Shown here in pieces: positions 1 through 8,102 of a stretch of 64,000 nucleotides of DNA. The position numbers and the translations under genes are program-made. The notes beneath the pieces were generated by a model. That model had not been told where the DNA came from and did no database searches. It was given only the letters and a program-made list of their open reading frames with translations. The DNA comes from Sphingomonas telluris (GTDB lineage Bacteria > Pseudomonadota > Alphaproteobacteria > Sphingomonadales > Sphingomonadaceae), in NCBI RefSeq assembly GCF_022568775.1, contig NZ_JAKZHW010000002.1, positions 695,501 through 759,500 on the forward strand, in the 5' to 3' direction. Numbering within the stretch: position 1 is the stretch's first letter; each line of letters begins with the position of its first letter.

Positions 1-942
1 ATGGTCAGCTGGAAATCGGCGGACGAGAGCATCGCCGACACTCATCTCGACGATTACGTGCTGAAGGGTCAGCTCGACGCGATCGACACCGTGCGCGACC
101 TGCTTGGCGTCGAGAGCGCGCACGTCATTGGCTATTGCGTGGCCGGGACGACCCTGGCGGCGACGCTCGGCTATCTCCACGCCAAGAAGCAGCAGGCGAA
201 GGTGAAGTCCGCGACTTTCCTGACGGCGCAGGTCGACTTCTCTCTGGCTGGCGATCTCAAGCTCTTCACCGGCGACGAGACCATGGCGCTGCTGGATGAG
301 CTAACGCGCGACAAGGGGTACCTCGACGGGCGCTACATGGCGGCCACGTTCAACCTGCTGCGCGGCCGGGACCTCATCTGGAACTACGTCGTCAACAATT
401 ACCTTCTGGGCGACGAGCCCGCGCCATTCGACCTGCTCCACTGGAACGGCGACACGACTAACCTGCCCGGCAGCTGGCACCGCGACTATCTCGAGACCCT
501 CTACAAGGGAAATAAGCTGGTCCTGTCGGGCGAGATCACCGTCGCTGGGACGCCGATCGACATCGATATGGTCGAGACGCCGTCCTACATCCAGGCCGGC
601 CGCGAGGATCATATCGCGCCGCCCGAAAGCGTCTGGAAAATCATGGACCATTTCGCCGGTCCGAAGCGGTTCGTTCTTGCGGGCTCAGGCCATATCGCGG
701 GGGTCGTGAACCCGCCGGCGGCGCAGAAGTATCAATATTGGGTCAGCACCGAGGACCCCGAGACGCTGGAGCAGTTCGTCGCGGGTGCCGAAGAGCACAA
801 GGGCAGCTGGTGGCCGGATTGGCTCGAATGGCTGAAGAGCCAGAACCCGAAGACGGTCGAGGCGAAGGGGGCGCGCATGCCCGGCGAGGGCAAGCTGAAG
901 GCGATCGAGGATGCGCCGGGGCGGTACGTCAGGGAGCGCTAG
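1..942 (+). CDS. phaC: Class I poly(3-hydroxyalkanoate) synthase, 3' part
   Basis: Polymerises hydroxyacyl-CoA into polyhydroxyalkanoate at the granule surface. Only the C-terminal 313 residues lie in the window; the family is usually 570-600 residues, so the ATG at base 1 is almost certainly an internal Met. The lipase-like box G-Y-C-V-A-G places the catalytic Cys at codon 46. The partner Asp is probably D203 (RED-H) and the His H231 (SGHIAG), the usual Cys-Asp-His order of PHA synthases. The C-terminus has the Trp-rich WWPDW segment typical of class I enzymes. A phasin gene lies about 7 kb downstream, so storage-polymer genes are near but not adjacent. Confidence 0.93.
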   Translation: MVSWKSADESIADTHLDDYVLKGQLDAIDTVRDLLGVESAHVIGYCVAGTTLAATLGYLHAKKQQAKVKSATFLTAQVDFSLAGDLKLFTGDETMALLDELTRDKGYLDGRYMAATFNLLRGRDLIWNYVVNNYLLGDEPAPFDLLHWNGDTTNLPGSWHRDYLETLYKGNKLVLSGEITVAGTPIDIDMVETPSYIQAGREDHIAPPESVWKIMDHFAGPKRFVLAGSGHIAGVVNPPAAQKYQYWVSTEDPETLEQFVAGAEEHKGSWWPDWLEWLKSQNPKTVEAKGARMPGEGKLKAIEDAPGRYVRER

Positions 943-962
943 GCGCTCGGATTGCTTGCGCC

Positions 963-981
963 GCCTGTCCCCCGGACAGGC
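963..981. terminator. Hairpin between convergent phaC and YdeI-like gene
   Basis: A perfect 8-bp inverted repeat, GCCTGTCC/GGACAGGC, with a 3-nt loop lies 21 bp after the phaC stop. A short TTTT run follows about 13 bp later. The position between convergent genes fits a terminator; the weak, offset T tract lowers confidence. Confidence 0.5.
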
Positions 982-986
982 TGGGC

Positions 987-1499
987 TCAGCAATTTTGAT
1001 ATTTCCAATGCCGCTTCTTGCCTTCGGCTAGCCATTCGATCGCGGTCGCGATCCGTTTCTCGCGGGTCGCGTCCTGCTTCGCCTCCGCGATCCATTCGAG
1101 GTAATCGCGCTGCGCAGACGGCGAGAAGCCTTCGAGAACCGCCTTCGATTTCGGCGCCTTGTCGAGCGCGGCCGCGAAGGCTGGAGGCATCGCAGGCGGG
1201 GGCTTCGGCTCATGCTTGGCCTTGCGCGGCGCGGGCGCGCTCTTCGCCAGGTCGGCGGCTTCGCGGATCAGGCGGTCGAGCTCGGCCTCGGGAGGAAGGT
1301 CGGCGAGTGAAGCGATCTTGCCGAACTGTCCCATGGCATCGCCGTTGGCCTCGTTCCCACGCATCTCCTGACCGCGCCAGAAATTGAGCGCCATGTGCGC
1401 CTTGAACGCTGCCATGATCAGCAGGATCTTCCCGTCCAGCGTGAACGAGGGCGCGCTCCACTTCAGCGTTTCTTCGACGTCCGGCACCACGGCGTGCAC
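987..1499 (-). CDS. YdeI/OmpD-associated (DUF1801-like) protein, start unresolved
   Basis: This is a cytosolic protein of the YdeI/DUF1801 type, whose biochemical role is unknown. The N-terminal part reads VPDVEETLKWSAPSF, the conserved DUF1801 core. The C-terminal half (SAQRDYLEWIAEAKQ...R..TAIEWLAEGK) is the YdeI/OmpD-associated helical module. The only standard in-frame start is GTG at 1499. Homologous-looking sequence continues upstream in the same frame to about 1577 (SSDPRIDGYIAKAQPFAQP), yet that extension has no ATG, GTG or TTG and runs into the stop of the next leftward gene. Either a non-canonical start is used, or the 5' end carries a mutation or sequence error. The residues from 1499 down are secure; the N-terminus is not. 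Confidence 0.7.
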   Translation of the reverse strand: MHAVVPDVEETLKWSAPSFTLDGKILLIMAAFKAHMALNFWRGQEMRGNEANGDAMGQFGKIASLADLPPEAELDRLIREAADLAKSAPAPRKAKHEPKPPPAMPPAFAAALDKAPKSKAVLEGFSPSAQRDYLEWIAEAKQDATREKRIATAIEWLAEGKKRHWKYQNC

Positions 1500-1579
1500 G
1501 CGCTCGCGGACATGCTCCAGGATCGGCTGTGCGAACGGCTGCGCCTTGGCGATGTAGCCGTCGATGCGCGGATCGCTGC

Positions 1580-1801
1580 TTACAGGATGCCGCCGCCAAG
1601 CATGAGCCGGGCAATGCCGACGACGATCACGAACAGGTTGAGGTTGCGGCCTGCGGTGCTCTTGCTCAGCACGCCGGTTCCCGCGCCGATAATGGCGAGC
1701 GGAATGACGAACCAGTTGGCCCAGCCGAGGAAGGGCAGGAAGGCAAAGACGGCCAGGATCAGCGCTACGACGCCGATGACCAGCGAAACGACGTTGAACA
1801 T
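1580..1801 (-). CDS. Small two- to three-helix membrane protein
   Basis: This 73-residue protein is almost entirely hydrophobic. A helix at about residues 3-25 (VVSLVIGVVALILAVFAFL) is followed by a second and a third near the C-terminus (LFVIVVGIARLMLGGGIL), with a short polar GRN loop. I chose the ATG at 1801 because AGGAG lies 8 bp upstream; the frame stays open to 1930 but that extension is Ser/Arg-rich and not membrane-like. The family is not recognised. It lies 22 bp after the preceding lipoprotein gene, so the two may be co-transcribed. Confidence 0.7.
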   Translation of the reverse strand: MFNVVSLVIGVVALILAVFAFLPFLGWANWFVIPLAIIGAGTGVLSKSTAGRNLNLFVIVVGIARLMLGGGIL

Positions 1802-1823
1802 CCCGGCTCCTTTGCAGCTGTCC

Positions 1824-2510
1824 CTAGTAAGCGGTCTGTATCCTCGTGATCTCCGCGAGGGTCTTGTCGCCGCAGCGGACGACGACGCTGCCGACCGGCT
1901 GCTGCAGCGGCCATTCCCAGCGCACTTCATGGGGCGACAGGACCTGCGCGTTCATGCTGCTGCCTTCCGGCGGGGCGACGTAGAGGGTGACGAAGGCCTG
2001 CGGCGGCTGGCCGCGGCGGATCTGCATGTAACGGTCGAATGCGACCTGATAGCCGGCGGACTGGGTGACGACCTTGCCCGTGACGACCAAGGTCGGGCGG
2101 CCGCCCTGACCCGGCATGGCATTGACCCAGGCCGTCCAACCGCTCGACGAGGTGATCGGACATTCCGGCGGCGCGGGCTGGTACGCCTGGCCGGGGTAGG
2201 GTGCCTGACCCGGGTAGCCCGGTGGGCTCGAAGCGTACGGGTCGTTGGGATATTGGCCCGGTGCCGACGGATAGGGCTGCGACGGGTAAGGGTTCTGCGA
2301 TGTCGGATAAGGCTGCGGCTGGGACGGATAGGGGTTCGGCGCGGGATAGGAATAGGGGTCTTGCGAGCCGTATGGGCCCTGGGGCGGCGGATTGTCGTAC
2401 GGACCTGGCGGAGGCGTCGCTCCGTAGGGTTCGCATGCGGCGACCAGCAACAAGGCGGATGCGGCTACAACTCGCTTCAAGGTCCCATTCAGTGGCCGAA
2501 TCATCCGCAT
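1824..2510 (-). CDS. Pro/Tyr-rich lipoprotein
   Basis: This 228-residue predicted lipoprotein has a lysine/arginine n-region, a hydrophobic h-region and the lipobox LLVAAC, with Cys about residue 26. The mature N-terminal third is a low-complexity tract of about 85 residues built on PYPSQP, PYP and GPY units, which suggests an extended, wall-spanning or disordered linker. The C-terminal 110 residues look globular (GWTAWVNAMPGQGGRPTLVV and later VRCGDKTLAEITRIQ). No enzyme motif is visible. An alternative start two codons downstream (2504) would also keep the signal peptide. Confidence 0.8.
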   Translation of the reverse strand: MRMIRPLNGTLKRVVAASALLLVAACEPYGATPPPGPYDNPPPQGPYGSQDPYSYPAPNPYPSQPQPYPTSQNPYPSQPYPSAPGQYPNDPYASSPPGYPGQAPYPGQAYQPAPPECPITSSSGWTAWVNAMPGQGGRPTLVVTGKVVTQSAGYQVAFDRYMQIRRGQPPQAFVTLYVAPPEGSSMNAQVLSPHEVRWEWPLQQPVGSVVVRCGDKTLAEITRIQTAY

Positions 2511-2515
2511 ATTCC

Positions 2516-3433
2516 CTACTCCGGTATCGTTACGGCCGCTCTGGCGTGCCGCACCAAGGCGAGGACGTAAAGCCCAAGCGCGGCCCAGATCGCGCCGAAC
2601 GCAATGGCATGTGCCCGCGTGAACGGCTCGCCATACAGCAGCACGGCGATGAGGAACTGTAGGGTCGGCGCGATGAACTGGAGCATACCGAGCGTCGAGT
2701 AAGCGAGGCGCCTCGCTGCTGCTGTGAACAGCAGGAGGGGAACGGTCGTCACGACGCCTGCGACGGCGATCAGCGCGATGTCCGTTCCGGAGTTGCCGAA
2801 CGTCGGTTGGCCTGACGTGTAGCTGAAGATCAGCCAGGCGAGCGCGAAGGGCGAAAGGAGGACCGTCTCTATTGCAAGGCCTGCCACGGCGTCGACCGGG
2901 GCGATCTTCCGCAGCAGGCCGTAGCTCGCGAAGCTCAGGCAGAGGACGAGGCTAATCCAGAGCTGGCCGAGGGCTCCGACGGCCAACGCGGTTATGCCTG
3001 CAGCGGCAAGAGCCACGGCGGCCCATTGCAGCTTCGACAGCCGTTCCTTGAGGACGACGCGGCCAAGCAGGACGTTCGCCAGCGGGTTGAGGTAGTAGCC
3101 GAGGCTCCCCGCGAGGATGTGTCCGCTGTTCACCGCATAGACGTAGAGCAGCCAGTTACCGCAGATCAGCAAGGCGGTGACCGTGAGAAGGCGGACAACG
3201 CGAGGGTTTCGAACAACTGAACGCGCCTCGCCCCAGGCGCGGAAGAGCGACAGGAGGAGTGCCAGGATCGGAACGGACCAGAGGATCCGGTGCGCGACGA
3301 TGTCGACAGGCCCGATCGCCCGCAACGCCTTGAAGTAGATGGGGAGGACGCCCCAGAGGCCATAGGCCGCAACGCCGAGTGCGAACCCCTGCCGCGCTTT
3401 CCGTGACGCTTCCATGTTGGGATGACGGTTCAT
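2516..3433 (-). CDS. rarD: RarD/EamA-family permease
   Basis: This inner-membrane protein of the drug/metabolite transporter superfamily has ten predicted helices and 305 residues, a normal length. The opening (GFALGVAAYGLWGVLPIYFKAL) and the motif VDIVAHRILWSVP are characteristic of RarD; the C-terminal half shows the second EamA repeat (LGMLQFIAPTLQFLIAVLLYGE). The substrate is not established for this family. It is divergent from the DUF4893 gene and ends 5 bp before the lipoprotein gene. Confidence 0.88.
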   Translation of the reverse strand: MNRHPNMEASRKARQGFALGVAAYGLWGVLPIYFKALRAIGPVDIVAHRILWSVPILALLLSLFRAWGEARSVVRNPRVVRLLTVTALLICGNWLLYVYAVNSGHILAGSLGYYLNPLANVLLGRVVLKERLSKLQWAAVALAAAGITALAVGALGQLWISLVLCLSFASYGLLRKIAPVDAVAGLAIETVLLSPFALAWLIFSYTSGQPTFGNSGTDIALIAVAGVVTTVPLLLFTAAARRLAYSTLGMLQFIAPTLQFLIAVLLYGEPFTRAHAIAFGAIWAALGLYVLALVRHARAAVTIPE

Positions 3434-3528
3434 TTATCGCGCGCCTAGTCGCGATGACTCGCATTTCAAAGCGGATGATGAACGTTCCGTTAGTTGCAAC
3501 GCGCCCCGGCGAGTGTCACTTTCCACTC

Positions 3529-4224
3529 GTGCGGATTCGTCGAAATTCCGCCGTTTGGCACGGTGTCGCAAGCCTCGCCGGAACGGTTTCATTGCTCCTG
3601 CTCGCAGGCTGCGCGACTGCGCCGGAGGAGCCAAAGCCAACCCCCGTCATCACGACCGAGCCGCCGACGAAGTCGGATGTGTGGAGAGGCATCGCCACCC
3701 CGGCCGACCAGAAGCGCCTCGCGGGTCTCGGGCTTTCTTGGCAGGACGCGTTGGCGGAGGCCCAGAAGAGCAATCCGAAAGACGTCGAGGCGGAGGGTGC
3801 GCTTTTGAAGCCCCGCGCGGCCCTTCCTCGTCCGGCACCCACCCCAGGAAGCTACTATTGCCGGCTGATCAAGCTCGGCAGGGTTGCGGCCAGGGGACCC
3901 GCGTTCGAGAAGTTCAAGCCCTTCTTTTGCTACGTCGAGGTGGAAGGCGACCTGCTGACGATCGTGAAGCAGACGGGGAGCCAGCGTCCCGCAGGCCGCT
4001 TGTGGGAAGACGACAAGCCCGACCGGCTGATCTTCCTCGGCAGCGTTGCTCTCGGCAGTGAGGAGCAGCCTTTGGCTTATGCCGAGGACCCCAAGCGCGA
4101 CATGGCTGGCGTCCTCGAGCGGATCGGCCCCTTCCGCTGGCGGCTGGTGATCCCAGCTCCGCAGAACACGACGTCCAAGCTCGATGTCTTCGAGCTGAAG
4201 CCGGTAGAGCAGCAGCCGCAGTGA
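3529..4224 (+). CDS. DUF4893-type lipoprotein
   Basis: From the GTG at 3529 the product is 231 residues with a clean lipoprotein signal: basic start (VRIRRNS), hydrophobic core and lipobox LLLLAGC. The mature domain (DQKRLAGLGLSWQDALAEA... YYCRLIKLGR... FFCYVEVEGDLLTIVKQTGSQRPAGRLWEDD) matches my recollection of the DUF4893 family of sphingomonads, function unknown. Two Cys residues, in YYC and FFC, may form a disulfide. In-frame ATGs at 3454 and 3478 would put 17-25 polar residues before the signal peptide, so I prefer 3529, though its ribosome site is weak. The last 4 nt overlap the next gene. Confidence 0.75.
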   Translation: MRIRRNSAVWHGVASLAGTVSLLLLAGCATAPEEPKPTPVITTEPPTKSDVWRGIATPADQKRLAGLGLSWQDALAEAQKSNPKDVEAEGALLKPRAALPRPAPTPGSYYCRLIKLGRVAARGPAFEKFKPFFCYVEVEGDLLTIVKQTGSQRPAGRLWEDDKPDRLIFLGSVALGSEEQPLAYAEDPKRDMAGVLERIGPFRWRLVIPAPQNTTSKLDVFELKPVEQQPQ

Positions 4225-4586
4225 GCGCGGCGGGGCTGCTCGCCGATCCGGCCGAGGTCCGCGCAATCCTCATCGCGAGCGCCAAGGCGGGTGAGGCAAT
4301 CACTTATTCCGAGACGCTGGCGCTGCTCGGCCACGACTTCACGCGCCCGAAGATGCGCGCGCTCTGCAAGGTTTTGGCCTTCGTCGACGACGAGGCGGCG
4401 GAGCTCGGCGAGCCTGAGCTGGCTGTCCTCGTCGTGCGGCAGTCGGACGGCTTGCCGGGGCAGGGATGGTGGGTCGGCGGCGCTAAGAAGCATGGGTACA
4501 CGGGCCTGTGGGAGGGGCCAAAGGCGGCCAAACTCATCAGGCGCCTGCAGAAGCAGGCATTCGATTATTGGGGGCGTCAGGGGTAG
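4221..4586 (+). CDS. Conserved hypothetical protein of sphingomonads
   Basis: This 121-residue soluble protein starts at a GTG overlapping the upstream stop (GTGA). It is helical at the N-terminus (AEVRAILIASAKAGEAITYSE), with a conserved core FTRPKMRALCKVLAFVDDEA and a Gly/Trp-rich segment GLPGQGWWVGG followed by YTGLWEGP. I recall close relatives labelled ribose-phosphate pyrophosphokinase, but no PRPP-binding motif is present, so that label should not be copied. The architecture resembles a small nucleic-acid-binding or SLOG-like accessory protein only loosely. Function unknown. Confidence 0.72.
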   Translation: MSAAGLLADPAEVRAILIASAKAGEAITYSETLALLGHDFTRPKMRALCKVLAFVDDEAAELGEPELAVLVVRQSDGLPGQGWWVGGAKKHGYTGLWEGPKAAKLIRRLQKQAFDYWGRQG

Positions 4587-4618
4587 ATTCCCTGCCGCAT
4601 GGCACTAAGTCGCTGCCA

Positions 4619-5740
4619 ATGCAGGACCGCGGAGCACAGCCAAGGACGTTCGTCGTCGCCGAGGACGATGACGGCATCCGCTTGGACCGCTGGTTCAAGC
4701 GGAACGCCCCGGACATCAGCTTCAACATCGTCTCGCGCTGGGCGCGGACGGGGCAGCTGCGCGTCAACGGGCAGCGCGCGACGCCCGGCGATCGCATCGA
4801 GGCGGGGCAGACCATCCAGTATCCACCGCCGGAAGCGACACCGGCGCACAACCCCAAGCCGCAGCGCAAGCGCGAGCCTCTGACGGACGACGAAGAAGAG
4901 CTGGTGCGGGACATGGTCATCCACCGCGATGCGCACGCCTTCGTCCTCAACAAGCCGCCTGGCCTCGCCACGCAGGGTGGGACGAAGACGCACCACCATC
5001 TCGATCGGCTTCTCGACGGGCTCGCCGACGATTCGGGCAATCGTCCGAAGCTCGTGCATCGGCTGGACAAGGACACGTCGGGCGCGCTGCTCGTTGCACG
5101 TAGCGCCCGCGCGGCAGGGCACTTCTCGAAGGCTTTCTCCGGCCGCACGGCGCGAAAGGTCTACTGGGCGCTCGTTGTCGGCGTTCCGTCGGGCGACGAG
5201 GGTTTGATCGACGCTCCGCTCGCCAAGCAGCCGGGCACGGGCGGCGAGAAGATGCATATCGACGAGGAGAACGGCCTCCCCGCCAAGACCCGCTGGCGGG
5301 TGATCGACCGCGCGGGCAATCGCGCTGCGTGGGTCGAGCTCCAGCCGCTGACGGGCCGCACGCACCAACTCCGCGCGCACATGGCGGCGATCGGACATCC
5401 AATTGTCGGCGATGCGAAGTACGGCGGAGCGGAAGCGTTCCTGACGGGCGGGATCAGTCGCAAGATGCATCTCCACGCCCGGCGGCTCCGCGTCGATGCT
5501 CCCGGCGGTGGAACAGTCGACGTCACTGCCGATCTCCCGCCGCACATGGCGGAAAGCCTCGGCACGCTAGGCTTCGAGCTGATGCATGGCGAAACGATGT
5601 CGCTGGACCAGCCGAAGCCCTCGCAATCGCCCGCTGTGAAAAAGAAGCGCGTCGCTGCGGCCGCCAAGGAGCGTCGGCAGGCGCGCAGAGGCGAACGCCG
5701 CTCGCGCGGGGCCTCGGGCAAGCCGAAGGGCCGCCGGTGA
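4619..5740 (+). CDS. RluA-family rRNA pseudouridine synthase with basic tail
   Basis: Isomerises uridines in structured RNA. From the ATG at 4619 the product is 373 residues. An N-terminal S4 RNA-binding domain (IRLDRWFKRN... QLRVNGQR) is followed by the catalytic domain. The motif HRLDKDTSGAL carries the nucleophilic Asp; LTGRTHQLRAHMAAIGHPIVGD is the usual second signature. It is closest to RluC-type enzymes. The last 45 residues are a Lys/Arg/Ala tail (KKKRVAAAAKERR...) not needed for catalysis. The start lacks an obvious Shine-Dalgarno. The stop overlaps the GTG of the HAD gene. Confidence 0.88.
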   Translation: MQDRGAQPRTFVVAEDDDGIRLDRWFKRNAPDISFNIVSRWARTGQLRVNGQRATPGDRIEAGQTIQYPPPEATPAHNPKPQRKREPLTDDEEELVRDMVIHRDAHAFVLNKPPGLATQGGTKTHHHLDRLLDGLADDSGNRPKLVHRLDKDTSGALLVARSARAAGHFSKAFSGRTARKVYWALVVGVPSGDEGLIDAPLAKQPGTGGEKMHIDEENGLPAKTRWRVIDRAGNRAAWVELQPLTGRTHQLRAHMAAIGHPIVGDAKYGGAEAFLTGGISRKMHLHARRLRVDAPGGGTVDVTADLPPHMAESLGTLGFELMHGETMSLDQPKPSQSPAVKKKRVAAAAKERRQARRGERRSRGASGKPKGRR

Positions 5741-6411
5741 ACCGTCTCGCCGTCTTCGATTGCGATGGAACACTGGTCGACAGCGGGGCGAACATTGCCT
5801 CCGCGCTTGCGGACACGTTCGTGGAGCACGGCTTAGACGTTCCCCCGCTGCACGTAAGCCGGAAGGTCATCGGCCTTAGCCTCGTCGAGGCGATGGCGGC
5901 TCTGCTGCCGGACGCTGAGCACGACCAGCATCGGGCGCTGGCCGAAAGCTACAAGCGTCATTTCCAGCGGGCGCGTCACGAAGGCCGCGTCGACGAGCCG
6001 CTGTTCGAAGGCATCCCGGAGCTCCTGGATGCGCTGGAAGTCGATGGCTGGCTGCTCGCGGTCGCAACGGGCAAGTCGGACCGTGGCCTTGCGCATTGCC
6101 TCGACTGCCATGGCTACAATCAGCGCTTCATCTCGCTCCAAACGGCAGACCGTCATCCTTCGAAGCCCCATCCGTCGATGGTCCATCAGGCCATGGCTGA
6201 TGCGGGCGCCGCCCCGGAAACGACGGTCGTGATCGGCGATACGGCATTCGACATGGCCATGGCTGTGGCGGCCGGAGCCACCGGGATCGGTGCCGCCTGG
6301 GGCTACCACGACGCCGCGGAGTTGGTGGAAGCGGGCGCTGCGGCCGTCGCCGACGAGCCGCTCGGCGTCTTGCCTCTCCTGCCCCGCGTGCATGAGCGCC
6401 TCTGTGGCTGA
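5737..6411 (+). CDS. HAD-IA phosphatase, phosphoglycolate-phosphatase-like
   Basis: This 224-residue haloacid-dehalogenase hydrolase is probably a small-molecule phosphatase. Motif I is FDCDGTLVDS with the nucleophile Asp and the +2 acid/base Asp. Motif II is in LLAVATGKS, the lysine of motif III in HPSKPHP, and motif IV in VVIGDTAFDMAMA. The cap lies between motifs I and II, as in Gph/PGMB proteins. The start is GTG 5737 overlapping the RluA stop; RluA plus HAD is a common alphaproteobacterial pair. The true substrate cannot be read from sequence. Confidence 0.85.
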   Translation: MNRLAVFDCDGTLVDSGANIASALADTFVEHGLDVPPLHVSRKVIGLSLVEAMAALLPDAEHDQHRALAESYKRHFQRARHEGRVDEPLFEGIPELLDALEVDGWLLAVATGKSDRGLAHCLDCHGYNQRFISLQTADRHPSKPHPSMVHQAMADAGAAPETTVVIGDTAFDMAMAVAAGATGIGAAWGYHDAAELVEAGAAAVADEPLGVLPLLPRVHERLCG

Positions 6412-6634
6412 CGAGGATCTCTGGCGCCGCCGGTTCCACCTCTTCATGCTCGTGCGGCTGGTCGGCCTCGCGACTTTCTTCCTTGGGGTCGCCATCATTT
6501 ACACCGATTTGCTGCGTGAGGGCGGCTGGCCGGCCGTCGGTGCAATCCTGGCCGTAATCGGTACGCTGGATGCCGTCTTCGCTCCTCGGGTGCTCAAGAA
6601 GGTCTGGGAACAGCAGGACAGCGAGCGGCCGTGA
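6392..6634 (+). CDS. Small two-helix membrane protein
   Basis: This 80-residue protein starts at an ATG inside the 3' end of the HAD gene (20-nt overlap) and overlaps the next start by 4 nt, so it belongs to the same transcription unit. Two hydrophobic helices (HLFMLVRLVGLATFFLGVAIIY and VGAILAVIGTLDAVFAP) flank a short loop; the C-terminus is charged (KKVWEQQDSER). Relatives sit beside ATP12-type genes in sphingomonads as I recall. Function unknown. Confidence 0.75.
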   Translation: MSASVADEDLWRRRFHLFMLVRLVGLATFFLGVAIIYTDLLREGGWPAVGAILAVIGTLDAVFAPRVLKKVWEQQDSERP

Positions 6635-7326
6635 AGCGATTCTGGAAGACCGCCGAAGCCGTAGCCAAGGACGGCGGCTGGACGATCGAGCTGGATGGAC
6701 GGCCCGTGAGAACACCTGCTCGGGAGCTTCTGACCGTTCCAACGGCGAAGCTCGCCGAGGCAATCGCTTCCGAATGGAATGATGTGGGCGAGAGAATAGA
6801 CCCGCGCACCATGCCGCTGACCGGGCTTGCGAATGCGGCAATCGATCGGGTTGCGCCGGACCGGCAGGCGTTCGCTGCCGGTCTTGCCAAATATGCCGAG
6901 GGCGACCTCGCCTGCTATCGGGCCGAAGGACCGCATGAACTCGTCGAGCGGCAGGCCGAGAGCTGGGACGCGCTCCTGAGTTGGGCTCGCCGGCGGTTCG
7001 ACGTGGACTTCCGGACGACGTCGGGCATCCTGCATGTCGATCAGCCCGCTGCGACAGTCGAGCAGCTCGCCCATGCCGTCGCCGCGCTCGACGCCTTCCA
7101 TTTGTCCGGGCTCTCGCCGTTAGTGACGATCGGCGGGTCTCTCATCGCCGCGCTGGCGATCCTGGAGGGCGGCCTTTCGGTGGAAGATGCGTGGAGGGCC
7201 GTCAGCCTCGATGAGCGCTGGCAACTCGAGCAATGGGGGTCAGACGCCGAGGCCGAAGCCGCCTTGGAGAACCGCCGTAGCGACTTCTTCGCCGCGGCGC
7301 GCTTCCTGGACTCGCTGGACGGCTAG
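6631..7326 (+). CDS. ATP12-family F1-ATPase assembly chaperone
   Basis: Alphaproteobacterial relative of mitochondrial ATP12, which binds the F1 alpha subunit during ATP synthase assembly. The N-terminal KRFWKTAEA...GWTIELDGRPVRTPAR and the following VPTAKLAEAIASEW are diagnostic; the helical C-terminal half contains FDVDFRTTSGI and LSPLVTIGGSLIAALAI. At 231 residues the length is normal. The start is a GTG overlapping the previous stop. Its 3' end overlaps the convergent gmk by 4 nt. Confidence 0.88.
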   Translation: MKRFWKTAEAVAKDGGWTIELDGRPVRTPARELLTVPTAKLAEAIASEWNDVGERIDPRTMPLTGLANAAIDRVAPDRQAFAAGLAKYAEGDLACYRAEGPHELVERQAESWDALLSWARRRFDVDFRTTSGILHVDQPAATVEQLAHAVAALDAFHLSGLSPLVTIGGSLIAALAILEGGLSVEDAWRAVSLDERWQLEQWGSDAEAEAALENRRSDFFAAARFLDSLDG

Positions 7327-7979
7327 TGCTGCGGCCCGATGAGGTCGCGTACGAAGGCGTTCAGCTCGATCTGGCTGGTGCGCTTCGAGCGCTCGGCGGT
7401 GACAATCGCACGGACCTTCCGAAGGCAGGCGTCCATGTCGTCGTTGACGAGGACATACTCATATTCGGCCCAATGGCTGATCTCGTCAGCCGCGCGGCGC
7501 ATCCGGTCGGCGATGACCTGCTCGGAATCGGTGCTCCGGGCGCGGAGGCGGCGCTCCAGCTCCGTCAGCGACGGCGGAAGCAGGAATATGGTGACTAGAT
7601 GCTCGCCGAAGTCCGGCTCCAGTTGGCGCGCTCCCTGCCAGTCGATGTCGAACAGGATGTCGCGGCCCTTTTTGAGGGACGCCTTCACGGGGTTCTTCGG
7701 CGTTCCGTAGCGGTAGCCGAACACGGGCGCCCATTCGACGAACTCCCCGGCCGCGATCATTTGGTCGAACTGGGCATCGTCGACGAAATGATAGTCCACG
7801 CCGTCCACCTCGCCGGGGCGCATGGGACGGGTCGTCGCGGAGACCGACATCGAAATCTCGGGATCGGACTCCAGCAGCATGCGCGAGATCGTCGTCTTGC
7901 CGGCACCGGAAGGAGAGGAGAGGACGATCAGGAGGCCGCGGCGGCGGCGGGTCGATTGATCGGCGTCAACTAGGTCCAT
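7323..7979 (-). CDS. gmk: Guanylate kinase
   Basis: Phosphorylates GMP to GDP with ATP. The P-loop SSPSGAGKTT lies near the N-terminus, followed by SVSATTRPMRPGEVDGVDYHFV, which binds GMP, and the lid region RLRARSTDSEQVI. I chose the ATG at 7979 (218 residues) because AAGAGCGG precedes it; a GTG at 8000 would add seven unremarkable residues. Confidence 0.95.
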   Translation of the reverse strand: MDLVDADQSTRRRRGLLIVLSSPSGAGKTTISRMLLESDPEISMSVSATTRPMRPGEVDGVDYHFVDDAQFDQMIAAGEFVEWAPVFGYRYGTPKNPVKASLKKGRDILFDIDWQGARQLEPDFGEHLVTIFLLPPSLTELERRLRARSTDSEQVIADRMRRAADEISHWAEYEYVLVNDDMDACLRKVRAIVTAERSKRTSQIELNAFVRDLIGPQH

Positions 7980-8054
7980 GGCCGCTCTTGGTCCGGCCAC
8001 CCGTGGCCGTCAAGCGGTGGCTTGTTGCACTGCACAAAATTCATTCTTGAAAGC

Positions 8055-8083
8055 TGCGCCGCAACAGATTATGTTGCACCGCA
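8055..8083. promoter_or_regulatory. Dyad operator candidate upstream of phasin (PhaR-like?)
   Basis: Two half-sites TGCGNNGCAACA (8055-8066) and TGTTGCNNCGCA (8072-8083) form an inverted repeat with a 5-bp spacer; 10 of 12 positions pair. It lies 20 bp before the phasin start and just upstream of its AGGAG. A related TTGCACTGCACAAAA occurs at about 8025, resembling TTGCACCGCACAAAA at 8075. PHA regulators of the PhaR type are known to bind TGC/GCA-rich dyads near phasin genes, so this is a reasonable PhaR operator. That assignment is inference. Confidence 0.5.
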
Positions 8084-8102
8084 CAAAAGGAGATTATTGG
8101 TG

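Noticed and set aside
1395..2570. A 391-residue plus-strand frame
   Set aside because: Antisense to the small membrane protein and the lipoprotein; repetitive Arg/Gly/Val composition only.
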